From positions 56,014,310 through 56,078,309 of the forward strand of contig OY757911.1 of the NCBI GenBank assembly GCA_963585895.1: 64,000 nt of DNA. The letters run 5' to 3'. Below the pieces are notes generated by a model. The model worked only from the letters and a program-made list of their open reading frames with translations, did no database searches and had not been told where the DNA came from. The position numbers and the translations under genes were made by a program. Position 1 is the stretch's first letter, and the number at the start of each line of letters is the position of its first letter. Below are positions 31,424-40,868 of this stretch, piece after piece. Source of the DNA: Sepioteuthis lessoniana (taxonomy: Eukaryota; Mollusca; Cephalopoda; Myopsida; Loliginidae).

Positions 31424-33397
31424 TTACTCAGTGTCGACTATGGGCCGGAAATCCTTCGGGGTGAGGATGCCGACGGCCTGACGCAGGGAACCGGTGCCGA
31501 GCTCAGTGCTAACTCGGTCGTCCCTGGTAATTCCCCCGACATCCATAGGGTACCTCAGCTTTAGGGACCTATAAAATGATGGGTGAACTAAAATCGGGAC
31601 CCTGCCCGAACAAAAAGGAAGCATTTTTTTTAGCATTGCATTTTTTGTGTTGGCCAACATTACGTCCGCCCGGCTGGCTTCGTCAATAAAGTTCCATAGT
31701 TCTTTAGTCCGATTGCCAGCCGTACGGACGAATGTGGTCAACATTGGAGCGTCCTTGAATATGTAGGGGTTAGTGATGTCTTTGTTGTTTATTTTTTTAA
31801 ATGAGCGCAATGGCTTTAATGAGGTTTTTAAAATGTGGTCATGATTTGGGTTTTCTAAAATGTCTTCGCAGAAGATAAAAGCTGTCATTGCATGGCGGGC
31901 TTCTGTTGAAGCCGAGCGTGCTCTTGGTTTTTGACCTGATGATGATGTTGATGCTGTTTGTGGATCAGGTGAGAGTCGTGTCACTGACTGTGATCGTGTG
32001 AAAATTTTCGGGGTTGTGATTGGAGAAAGTGAGGGGGGTAGTGGAATTTCAATTGGGTTTATTGGAGTGGTTTTTTGTATTTGTGGGAGGGGAGGAATTA
32101 TTTGAGCTGGTCGCTCATTTGTGGCTGGTGACTTTGATATTTTCTTTTTCCCCTCCCCCTTAGGTTGAGGTAGGGAGGGTGTTTGTTGTTGTGTTGTTTT
32201 TTTTGGATTTCTTTTTTCCCCCTCTTTTGTTGGCGAGTCTTCGCTATTCCTTCTTCTTTTTAAGTTAATGCTCATGTCCATGGGTTCTATTGGTGTTGAT
32301 GATTGTTCAGTTGCAGTGGTCGATGTTGATGATTGTGTTTTAGTAGTAGTATCAGTAGGAGTAGCGATGATTACAGTTGTTGAGTCTTTTGTGGTATTTG
32401 TTTGGTTAGTTTTGTTTTCTGTAGGTGCTATTGACTTTTTTATGGGAGTTTTTTTCCCCCCTTTTTTTCTTGTCACTTGAGTCCACCCCTCCTCGTCTTT
32501 TTTGTTGGGGTTTTCTTGATGATTTTCGATGTTTTTGGTGGGTGTCTTGGTTGTTATGATCTCTGAAGCAGTAGTAGTGGTAGTAGTCGTTGTTGCGGTG
32601 GTCGTTGTTTTTTGAGGGCAGTTTTTAGAAAAATGTCCGATTTTGTTACACGCCCAACATAAGGGTTTCCTGCCCTCAACGACCACCGTCATCGTTTGAT
32701 CTCGGTATTTTATTTTATGAGGTACGTTGTTAAACCCTCCCCTATCGAGGCACATGATGAAGACATAATCACCGTATGCAGTTCCTCGTGTTGATGTTAT
32801 TTGGGAAACTTGTTCAACGCCGCCATATATGCTTAAGTAGGCGGCGAGAACGTCCCCACTCAATTGCATTGAGACATTACATACGGTGACCTTTATTCTT
32901 CGCTTGCCTCGATATTCAGGTTGAAGCCGGAAGAAGCGTGTTGTAATGTTACCACCGGCCAGTTTCTTGGCTACTTCCTCTGAAGGGAGTAAAACATCCC
33001 AGGTTGCGAAGCTCCTGCGGCAGAAATACTTCCCTGGGATGTTTGCGCTTTTTAGTAAGTCTTCGAAAGTCTCTTTTTTAAGTCCTGCTAGTCTCTTGGT
33101 CTTAAGATCAGTGACTACGAAGGACAGGGTCTTTGGTTCAACTTCTTTCACAAGTTCCGGTATAGGAAGTATTTCGCCTTCCTTAAAATAGTTGGCATAT
33201 TTTTCTGCCCTGTCTCTTGCGTAGTCACTGGGGGTTTTTTGGTTCACACAGTGTGACGACCAAGAGACTGTTGTTTCTTTTGGTTTCTGGGCCGGTGGAA
33301 TAGTACTTGCAGATGACGACAAGTCAAAAGGTGCTTCTTCCGGCATTGGGGAGGGTCTCGTTATAAATATGTCCTCGGGTGAGTTAGCCTCCTCCAT
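31424..33397 (-). CDS. Unit 4 ORF1, B-type CCHC protein (657 aa), reference B
   Basis: Intact ORF1 of the second lineage. Parts line up with the A-type protein: acidic N-terminus (MEEANSPEDIFITRPS); conserved block with LAGLKKETFEDLLKSANIP, RRSFATWDVLLPS, RLQPEYRGKRRIKVTVCNV; zinc knuckle CWACNKIGHFSKNC at 247-260; Thr-rich and Lys-rich linker; C-terminal block from about 500. By eye only about half the residues match A, and the linker is not alignable. The final stretch GSLRQAVGILTPKDFRPIVD is identical to A, and so are the bases from about 31495 down through ORF2. The start ATG has a strong context (GCCATGG) and lies in a hairpin. Confidence 0.93.
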   Translation of the reverse strand: MEEANSPEDIFITRPSPMPEEAPFDLSSSASTIPPAQKPKETTVSWSSHCVNQKTPSDYARDRAEKYANYFKEGEILPIPELVKEVEPKTLSFVVTDLKTKRLAGLKKETFEDLLKSANIPGKYFCRRSFATWDVLLPSEEVAKKLAGGNITTRFFRLQPEYRGKRRIKVTVCNVSMQLSGDVLAAYLSIYGGVEQVSQITSTRGTAYGDYVFIMCLDRGGFNNVPHKIKYRDQTMTVVVEGRKPLCWACNKIGHFSKNCPQKTTTTATTTTTTTTASEIITTKTPTKNIENHQENPNKKDEEGWTQVTRKKGGKKTPIKKSIAPTENKTNQTNTTKDSTTVIIATPTDTTTKTQSSTSTTATEQSSTPIEPMDMSINLKRRRNSEDSPTKEGEKRNPKKTTQQQTPSLPQPKGEGKKKISKSPATNERPAQIIPPLPQIQKTTPINPIEIPLPPSLSPITTPKIFTRSQSVTRLSPDPQTASTSSSGQKPRARSASTEARHAMTAFIFCEDILENPNHDHILKTSLKPLRSFKKINNKDITNPYIFKDAPMLTTFVRTAGNRTKELWNFIDEASRADVMLANTKNAMLKKMLPFCSGRVPILVHPSFYRSLKLRYPMDVGGITRDDRVSTELGTGSLRQAVGILTPKDFRPIVDTE

Positions 33398-33697
33398 GGC
33401 TGTGAAACACAGCTAGGAGGAGATGAATCCGAATGATGTGGTTGAGATCAAGAACGATGAAAAACAATGAAAAATCCGGTATGAAAAATGGTGGTGGTTT
33501 TTTTTAAAAAAGAGTTAAAACAACAATTCGAGTCGAGGTTTGACCCTCCTCCCAAACAAACAACAGTAACAATTGTTTGAGGGGGGTCACAAAGCAATAA
33601 CAATAATATAAAATTTACAGATAACAAATAACAATTTTCAACAGTAACTTACTTTTCGATAGAGAAAATAAACGCAATCCAAAAAATTACGAAGTGG
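33398..33697 (-). promoter_or_regulatory. Unit 4 5'UTR (B-type)
   Basis: Start-codon hairpin 33389-33422 (outer ctcctcc/ggaggag, inner gctgtg/cacagc, loop aaa). C/G hairpin 33542-33588. GTAAGT (minus) at 33647-33652. Apart from these structures and the cgaaaagtaagt motif (minus sense), little aligns with the A-type 5'UTR. Confidence 0.75.
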
Positions 33698-34404
33698 GCT
33701 TATTCTTTTATTCCTTGTAATAAATACAAGAAGGCACGAGGCCTTGTGGTTTTGGGGGAGGGGAAGGGAGCGGTCATGCTTTAACTATATTTTCTATGGG
33801 GAACCTAGCTAGCCACATTCGCCGACCCATTCAACAATACAATATATAATCACTCGTCCATCTCCATGCACGCAGCAACCACCAAAATACCGCATTTGCT
33901 CTATGAAAAAGTCCTACTTAAAACCCGAAAGTGATGCATGATTTTATTTACAATGTATGATTTTTTACAATGGATATGATGGGAATGGGAGAAAAAACCC
34001 CGAAAAACATATATACACGAAAACAAGGAAAAAATCCCCCGTTTGGTTTCCCTCCCATCCCCCCGTCTATAAAATTGGAGGCCGACTGTTTTCCGGGTCG
34101 AAAATACCGGAAACAAGCCGGACCTACCCTAGGTAGGGCGGGAATCCTACTCTACAGGGATAAAAGAATTAAAAGGGTCGGGCTCGGCATGGGTCGATTT
34201 TAGAAGCGGGTAAATGATTTTTTACATATGAATGTTCAAGATCTTCAAAAGGCGGACTGGGATACAGGTTGAGGTACAAAAATAATGGGGGTGGGGAAGA
34301 TCTTGAGTGCTAACAACTAAGTGACAGGGACAATGACTCACAACGTACTGCTAACTAGGTTGCAGGGGAAAATAACAAAATCCTACTTACCAAGGGTGGG
34401 GTCC
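33698..34404 (-). other. Unit 5 3'UTR
   Basis: Terminal hairpin 33711-33732, loop ataaa. No difference of note from unit 4. Confidence 0.8.
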
Positions 34405-37400
34405 CTAAGGACCCGTACCATAGACGCCATGGGCCGGCAGAGGAGGGAAGGATGACTCCAACATTGCCCCCTTTCGTACGACCAGGCTCGCTGCAGTCAC
34501 CCACCTTTTGCTGAATGTTATGCGATCCAAGCGTTTTCTATCGCATCTGATTTTGACCCTCAGCTGATGCCGAAAATACAAAACCAGATCACGATGAGAA
34601 AAGTTTGCATCTTCATACAATCCCTTGTTTCGCGTCGTCCAAATCACCATTCGGGCTACAGCTAGGATCGCGAGAAACACCACACGCTTCTCACCGTGAA
34701 ACGGAGGAAGAACGTTGTCTACGACGTAACCAACGTCGAGCAGCACGAGCTGTTTGGGTTCGATGCGAGCCGTCCACTCCCCGACGTGATCCCAAAACGG
34801 ACGAACTCGCTCGCAGTAGTAGAAGGCGTGCTCAGCCGTTTCTTCCAAGCCACTGCCGCAGCGAGGGCAATCAGGCATGTCTGCCAGGCCCGCCCTGAAG
34901 TTCAAGCCGCGAAGGGATAACGCATTCCGAACAAGTCGCCAGGTGAGCGAGAACTCAGAGTTGTTCAAGAAACTCGATCCTGGCGCCCAATTCCAGTGAG
35001 AGCGGATCTCCTCCGCCGTCCAGCCGTGCCGCTCGCTGAGAGGATCAGAAGCGGAACCCACCACTAATTCCCGATACAGCTCCTTCCGAGGCCATGAAAG
35101 GTCACTGGACCCAAGAAGGTTACGAAGGGCCTTTCGGCACTCGCGGACAAACAGTGCTTCGCCCAAAGGCCTACGTCGACCTTCGGCCTTTGGGTCTGAG
35201 TTGAGGCGAGGAAAAGTCCGACTCGCCTTTCGTCTCCACACTGAGTCCCCCGTCAAGACACGGCCCAGATATGCAAGTCTTTCAGCAAGCCAGTGGCTCT
35301 CCAGATCAGGCATACCCAGACCCCCGTTGCGAGTACGTTGGATACAGACCTGCCTACGGACCATCGGCCTTGCACCTCCCCAGAGCAATCTGGAGAGGGA
35401 TCGTTGCAGTGCCAACCGATGTGCCTTAGGCAGAGGAAGTACAGCCAATCGGTAAAGGATCAAGGGGAAGACGTACGCGGCGCACGCCTCAGCCCTGCCC
35501 TTTAAGGACAACCTCCTTGAAAGCCAGATTCCCACCTGAGCATTCACCTTAGCGTGTACTTCCGACCAATTTCGCTCCAGTTGGAGGTCGGGCCCAAACC
35601 ACACCCCAAGGATGCGGATGGGTCCGTCACTCCAGCGGAAGGGCCCTGGAAGAGTATTGCTACCCCTCCAAGCACCAAGCCGCAAACCTTCGCTTTTGTC
35701 AAAATTGACCTTGGCCCCTGCAATCCGCTCATACTCGACAACCGCCTCTTTCACAGCCTCTATATCCTGGCGGCGGGATACAAAGACTGTGACGTCATCA
35801 GCGAACGCGGAAACCCTAGCCGCAAGGCGGCCAACGAATGGGATACCGCGCAGTGCCGGACTTGTCCCCCCATCCCTAAGCCTGCGCAGGAGGGGCTCCA
35901 ACGCGAGGACATAGAGAAGAGGAGACAGAGGGCAGCCTTGCCGGACCGAACGCTCGATCGCGATCACCCCCGAACGCCTTCCGTTCACCTGCACCACTGC
36001 CTGAGGGTTGTGGTACATCATGCTAATCCATCTGCGGAACTCCGGTTTGAATCCGGCAGTCTCCAAAACAGACGCCAAGAACCGATGGTCAACCCTATCG
36101 AAGGCCTTGGACTGATCTAAACTGATCAGCGCGGATTCGGTGTCGTCTTTTATCCCCTCTAGGACCTCGCGAATCAAGTGCAGGTTGTCCTGGATCGATC
36201 TTCCCTTCACAGCAAAGGTCTGTTCGGGGCCGATCAGATCGCTAATGACAAGCTGTAAACGATTCGCTAAGACCCGGGCCAAAATCTTTAACTCTGTGTT
36301 AAGCAGAGTTATGGGCCTGTAATCATCTAAACCCTCCCAAACATGCCTGCCACCTTTCTTCAGCAATGTGATCACGCCTTTGGTAACGCTACCAGGGATG
36401 GCTCCCTGGGCGAACCAATGGTTGAACACATCCGTCAGAATAGGCACAAACATGTGCGACATCCTCAAGTACACTTCGTAGGGCAAACCATCTAGTCCCG
36501 GCGACTTGTTCAGGCCGACCTGCTTCAACGCGTCACGGACTTCGCATTCAGTAACCACACCCTCGCAGCTAGCCGCTTCAGCCGCCCCAAGGCGGGGGAA
36601 GTCGGCGAGATAGCTACGAAACTCCCGGAGCGGGAGATCAGTGCAGCGGGCAAAGCGATCCCGAAAGTGCGCCCGAAAGGCGTCACGTATCTCACGACCC
36701 GATCGCAGCAGACACCCGTCCGGGGTCTTGACAGATGCGATGTACCGATCGGGGAACCTTCGCACTTCTTCTTCACGCGCAGTCGCGTTCGATTTCACAG
36801 CTTCGTTGAGAACTCTTTTTAGCCTAGATCTAACTACTGATCCCTTGTAGCGCTCGCTACTCTCACGCTCAAGGTCCCTCCTAGCTAGCTCTACACCTAG
36901 GGAGTCCCCCCCAGCCACCGCCCGGGAAAGTCTATCATCTATAGATTTCGCCTCCGCGGTCCTATCTAGATTGAGCTGTCGACCGTACTTGGTGGCGAAA
37001 TCTCTAATCCTATGTTTAAGAGAAACCCACCACCTATTCCCGGTAACCGCCCCCACTAACGCCCGCTGAATTAGGGATTCCAGCCGGTCCCGGAAGTCCC
37101 GTATCTCCAATAAGGAGGTATTGAACTTCCAGTAGCCGGCTAGACTAGGTCTATTAACTAACCGCAGACTGACTCTAATGAGTTTATGGTCAGTCCACGC
37201 TATCAAGTGGAACGTGGGACAACTAACAAAATCAATGTCAGCTCTTCTCACTAACACTCTGTCCAAGTAGGAGCCTACTTTGGCAGAGGGCGAGCTATCT
37301 AGCCACGTCCACATCTCCCGCCCTGGGTGATCAAGACGAAACCTGTCGACGAGGCCGTGACGAGTCACGAAGCCGACAAGGCTGCTTTCACACCTTCCCA

Positions 37401-37872
37401 ATCTGCTAGCTCCCCGTCCGACCTTATCTATCTTGGGATCAAGGATCGCATTCCAATCACCCATTAAGACTAGCCGCTTCGTATCGTCCAGGAACGGCGC
37501 CAACCGACGAAAAAAGGAAACCCTCTCCGCAGCGATATTGGACGCATAAACCGCAACCAGACGGAACTTGAAACTTTTCACGGCAACATCGACCACAACC
37601 AGCCGGCCCCCGTCACCTGCAAAAACAACGTCAACATCAGCATCAAGGCTGCGTCCAACTAGCAAAGAGACCCCAGCGCTGGTGCCGCTGCCGTATGCTG
37701 AGAAAACGTTAAAATCGCTTTCCAGCACCCGACAGTCGGCACCGCAAGTGAAGTGAGTCTCCTGCACTGCAGCAACATCTACTCCGAGGTTCCTGAGTTC
37801 ACCAAGCAAGCGCGCACACTTGCTTGAATCCCTCAATCCCCTCACATTCAAACTGGCAAGGTTTAGAGTCAT
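34405..37872 (-). CDS. Unit 5 ORF2, EN-RT (1155 aa)
   Basis: Full-length with all endonuclease, RT and finger motifs of the unit 4 reference. Distinguishing residues are LTDVFNHWF (also unit 7) and a private NFRAGLADM in front of the Cys/His finger. No stop or frameshift. Probably functional, subject to assembly accuracy in so repetitive a region. Confidence 0.94.
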   Translation of the reverse strand: MTLNLASLNVRGLRDSSKCARLLGELRNLGVDVAAVQETHFTCGADCRVLESDFNVFSAYGSGTSAGVSLLVGRSLDADVDVVFAGDGGRLVVVDVAVKSFKFRLVAVYASNIAAERVSFFRRLAPFLDDTKRLVLMGDWNAILDPKIDKVGRGASRLGRCESSLVGFVTRHGLVDRFRLDHPGREMWTWLDSSPSAKVGSYLDRVLVRRADIDFVSCPTFHLIAWTDHKLIRVSLRLVNRPSLAGYWKFNTSLLEIRDFRDRLESLIQRALVGAVTGNRWWVSLKHRIRDFATKYGRQLNLDRTAEAKSIDDRLSRAVAGGDSLGVELARRDLERESSERYKGSVVRSRLKRVLNEAVKSNATAREEEVRRFPDRYIASVKTPDGCLLRSGREIRDAFRAHFRDRFARCTDLPLREFRSYLADFPRLGAAEAASCEGVVTECEVRDALKQVGLNKSPGLDGLPYEVYLRMSHMFVPILTDVFNHWFAQGAIPGSVTKGVITLLKKGGRHVWEGLDDYRPITLLNTELKILARVLANRLQLVISDLIGPEQTFAVKGRSIQDNLHLIREVLEGIKDDTESALISLDQSKAFDRVDHRFLASVLETAGFKPEFRRWISMMYHNPQAVVQVNGRRSGVIAIERSVRQGCPLSPLLYVLALEPLLRRLRDGGTSPALRGIPFVGRLAARVSAFADDVTVFVSRRQDIEAVKEAVVEYERIAGAKVNFDKSEGLRLGAWRGSNTLPGPFRWSDGPIRILGVWFGPDLQLERNWSEVHAKVNAQVGIWLSRRLSLKGRAEACAAYVFPLILYRLAVLPLPKAHRLALQRSLSRLLWGGARPMVRRQVCIQRTRNGGLGMPDLESHWLAERLAYLGRVLTGDSVWRRKASRTFPRLNSDPKAEGRRRPLGEALFVRECRKALRNLLGSSDLSWPRKELYRELVVGSASDPLSERHGWTAEEIRSHWNWAPGSSFLNNSEFSLTWRLVRNALSLRGLNFRAGLADMPDCPRCGSGLEETAEHAFYYCERVRPFWDHVGEWTARIEPKQLVLLDVGYVVDNVLPPFHGEKRVVFLAILAVARMVIWTTRNKGLYEDANFSHRDLVLYFRHQLRVKIRCDRKRLDRITFSKRWVTAASLVVRKGAMLESSFPPLPAHGVYGTGP

Positions 37873-37886
37873 CAGTCCCACTTACC

Positions 37887-39860
37887 TTACTCAGTGTCGA
37901 CTATGGGCCGGAAATCCTTCGGGGTGAGGATGCCGACGGCCTGACGCAGGGAACCGGTGCCGAGCTCAGTGCTAACTCGGTCGTCCCTGGTAATTCCCCC
38001 GACATCCATAGGGTACCTCAGCTTTAGGGACCTATAAAATGATGGGTGAACTAAAATCGGGACCCTGCCCGAACAAAAAGGAAGCATTTTTTTTAGCATT
38101 GCATTTTTTGTGTTGGCCAACATTACGTCCGCCCGGCTGGCTTCGTCAATAAAGTTCCATAGTTCTTTAGTCCGATTGCCAGCCGTACGGACGAATGTGG
38201 TCAACATTGGAGCGTCCTTGAATATGTAGGGGTTAGTGATGTCTTTGTTGTTTATTTTTTTAAATGAGCGCAATGGCTTTAATGAGGTTTTTAAAATGTG
38301 GTCATGATTTGGGTTTTCTAAAATGTCTTCACAGAAGATAAAAGCTGTCATTGCATGGCGGGCTTCTGTTGAAGCCGAGCGTGCTCTTGGTTTTTGACCT
38401 GATGATGATGTTGATGCTGTTTGTGGATCAGGTGAGAGTCGTGTCACTGACTGTGATCGTGTGAAAATTTTCGGGGTTGTGATTGGAGAAAGTGAGGGGG
38501 GTAGTGGAATTTCAATTGGGTTTATTGGAGTGGTTTTTTGTATTTGTGGGAGGGGAGGAATTATTTGAGCTGGTCGCTCATTTGTGGCTGGTGACTTTGA
38601 TATTTTCTTTTTCCCCTCCCCCTTAGGTTGAGGTAGGGAGGGTGTTTGTTGTTGTGTTGTTTTTTTGGGATTTCTTTTTTCCCCCTCTTTTGTTGGCGAG
38701 TCTTCGCTATTCCTTCTTCTTTTTAAGTTGATGCTCATGTCCATGGGTTCTATTGGTGTTGATGATTGTTCTGTTGCAGTGGTCGATGTTGATGATTGTG
38801 TTTTAGTAGTAGTATCAGTAGGAGTAGCGATGATTACAGTTGTTGAGTCTTTTGTGGTATTTGTTTGGTTAGTTTTGTTTTCTGTAGGTGCTATTGACTT
38901 TTTTATGGGAGTTTTTTTTCCCCCTTTTTTTCTTGTCACTTGAGTCCACCCCTCCTCGTCTTTTTTGTTGGGGTTTTCTTGATGATTTTCGATGTTTTTG
39001 GTGGGTGTCTTGGTTGTTATGATCTCTGAAGCAGTAGTAGTGGTAGTAGTCGTTGTTGCGGTGGTCGTTGTTTTTTGAGGGCAGTTTTTAGAAAAATGTC
39101 CGATTTTGTTACACGCCCAACATAAGGGTTTCCTGCCCTCAACGACCACCGTCATCGTTTGATCTCGGTATTTTATTTTATGAGGTACGTTGTTAAACCC
39201 TCCCCTATCGAGGCACATGATGAAGACATAATCACCGTATGCAGTTCCTCGTGTTGATGTTATTTGGGAAACTTGTTCAACGCCGCCATATATGCTTAAG
39301 TAGGCGGCGAGAACGTCCCCACTCAATTGCATTGAGACATTACATACGGTGACCTTTATTCTTCGCTTGCCTCGATATTCAGGTTGAAGCCGGAAGAAGC
39401 GTGTTGTAATGTTACCACCGGCCAGTTTCTTGGCTACTTCCTCTGAAGGGAGTAAAACATCCCAGGTTGCGAAGCTCCTGCGGCAGAAATACTTCCCTGG
39501 GATGTTTGCGCTTTTTAGTAAGTCTTCGAAAGTCTCTTTTTTAAGTCCTGCTAGTCTCTTGGTCTTAAGATCAGTGACTACGAAGGACAGGGTCTTTGGT
39601 TCAACTTCTTTCACAAGTTCCGGTATAGGAAGTATTTCGCCTTCCTTAAAATAGTTGGCATATTTTTCTGCCCTGTCTCTTGCGTAGTCACTGGGGGTTT
39701 TTTGGTTCACACAGTGTGACGACCAAGAGACTGTTGTTTCTTTTGGTTTCTGGGCCGGTGGAATAGTACTTGCAGATGACGACAAGTCAAAAGGTGCTTC
39801 TTCCGGCATTGGGGAGGGTCTCGTTATAAATATGTCCTCGGGTGAGTTAGCCTCCTCCAT
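37887..39860 (-). CDS. Unit 5 ORF1, B-type (657 aa)
   Basis: Same protein as unit 4 ORF1, with the same knuckle CWACNKIGHFSKNC and the same N- and C-termini. It carries silent or near-silent base variants shared with units 6 and 7 (tcttcacag near 38329, ttgttctgttgcag near 38766, a shifted T/G boundary near 38665). Intact and preceded by the same hairpin and start context. Confidence 0.92.
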   Translation of the reverse strand: MEEANSPEDIFITRPSPMPEEAPFDLSSSASTIPPAQKPKETTVSWSSHCVNQKTPSDYARDRAEKYANYFKEGEILPIPELVKEVEPKTLSFVVTDLKTKRLAGLKKETFEDLLKSANIPGKYFCRRSFATWDVLLPSEEVAKKLAGGNITTRFFRLQPEYRGKRRIKVTVCNVSMQLSGDVLAAYLSIYGGVEQVSQITSTRGTAYGDYVFIMCLDRGGFNNVPHKIKYRDQTMTVVVEGRKPLCWACNKIGHFSKNCPQKTTTTATTTTTTTTASEIITTKTPTKNIENHQENPNKKDEEGWTQVTRKKGGKKTPIKKSIAPTENKTNQTNTTKDSTTVIIATPTDTTTKTQSSTSTTATEQSSTPIEPMDMSINLKRRRNSEDSPTKEGEKRNPKKTTQQQTPSLPQPKGEGKKKISKSPATNERPAQIIPPLPQIQKTTPINPIEIPLPPSLSPITTPKIFTRSQSVTRLSPDPQTASTSSSGQKPRARSASTEARHAMTAFIFCEDILENPNHDHILKTSLKPLRSFKKINNKDITNPYIFKDAPMLTTFVRTAGNRTKELWNFIDEASRADVMLANTKNAMLKKMLPFCSGRVPILVHPSFYRSLKLRYPMDVGGITRDDRVSTELGTGSLRQAVGILTPKDFRPIVDTE

Positions 39861-40160
39861 GGCTGTGAAACACAGCTAGGAGGAGATGAATCCGAATGAT
39901 GTGGTTGAGATCAAGAACGATGAAAAACAATGAAAAATCCGGTATGAAAAATGGTGGTGGTTTTTTTTAAAAAAGAGTTAAAACAACAATTCGAGTCGAG
40001 GTTTGACCCTCCTCCCAAACAAACAACAGTAACAATTGTTTGAGGGGGGTCACAAAGCAATAACAATAATATAAAATTTACAGATAACAAATAACAATTT
40101 TCAACAGTAACTTACTTTTCGATAGAGAAAATAAACGCAATCCAAAAAATTACGAAGTGG
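39861..40160 (-). promoter_or_regulatory. Unit 5 5'UTR (B-type)
   Basis: Start-codon hairpin 39852-39885; C/G hairpin 40005-40051; GTAAGT (minus) 40110-40115. Confidence 0.75.
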
Positions 40161-40868
40161 GCTTATTCTTTTATTCCTTGTAGTAAATACAAGAAGGCAC
40201 GAGGCCTTGTGGTTTTGGGGGAGGGGAAGGGAGCGGTCATGCTTTAACTATATTTTCTATGGGGAACCTAGCTAGCCACATTCGCCGACCCATTCAACAA
40301 TACAATATATAATCACTCGTCCATCTCCATGCACGCAGCAACCACCAAAATACCGCATTTGCTCTATGAAAAAGTCCTACTTAAAACCCGAAAGTGATGC
40401 ATGATTTTATTTACAATGTATGATTTTTTACAATGGATATGATGGGAATGGGAGAAAAAAACCCCGAAAAACATATATACACGAAAACAAGGAAAAAATC
40501 CCCCGTTTGGTTTCCCTCCCATCCCCCCGTCTATAAAATTGGAGGCCGACTGTTTTCCGGGTCGAAAATACCGGAAACAAGCCGGACCTACCCTAGGTAG
40601 GGCGGGAATCCTACTCTACAGGGATAAAAGAATTAAAAGGGTCGGGCTCGGCATGGGTCGATTTTAGAAGCGGGTAAATGATTTTTTACATATGAATGTT
40701 CAAGATCTTCAAAAGGCGGACTGGGATACAGGTTGAGGTACAAAAATAATGGGGGTGGGGAAGATCTTGAGTGCTAACAACTAAGTGACAGGGACAATGA
40801 CTCACAACGTACTGCTAACTAGGTTGCAGGGGAAAATAACAAAATCCTACTTACCAAGGGTGGGGTCC
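40161..40868 (-). other. Unit 6 3'UTR
   Basis: Terminal hairpin 40174-40195 with loop gtaaa, as in unit 3. An A-run near 40455 is one base longer than in the other units. Confidence 0.8.

Larger units (their letters stand above)
27235..33697 (-). mobile_element. LINE unit 4 (B-type, intact)
   Basis: First of four units with both ORFs open. ORF1 has a few changes not seen in units 5-7 (for example tcttcgcag for tcttcacag near 31865), so it is a slightly earlier branch of the B copies. Confidence 0.93.
33698..40160 (-). mobile_element. LINE unit 5 (B-type, intact)
   Basis: Both ORFs open. Shares two ORF2 variants with unit 7 that units 4 and 6 lack (gaacacatcc near 36425; gaggccgtg near 37351). 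Confidence 0.93.
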
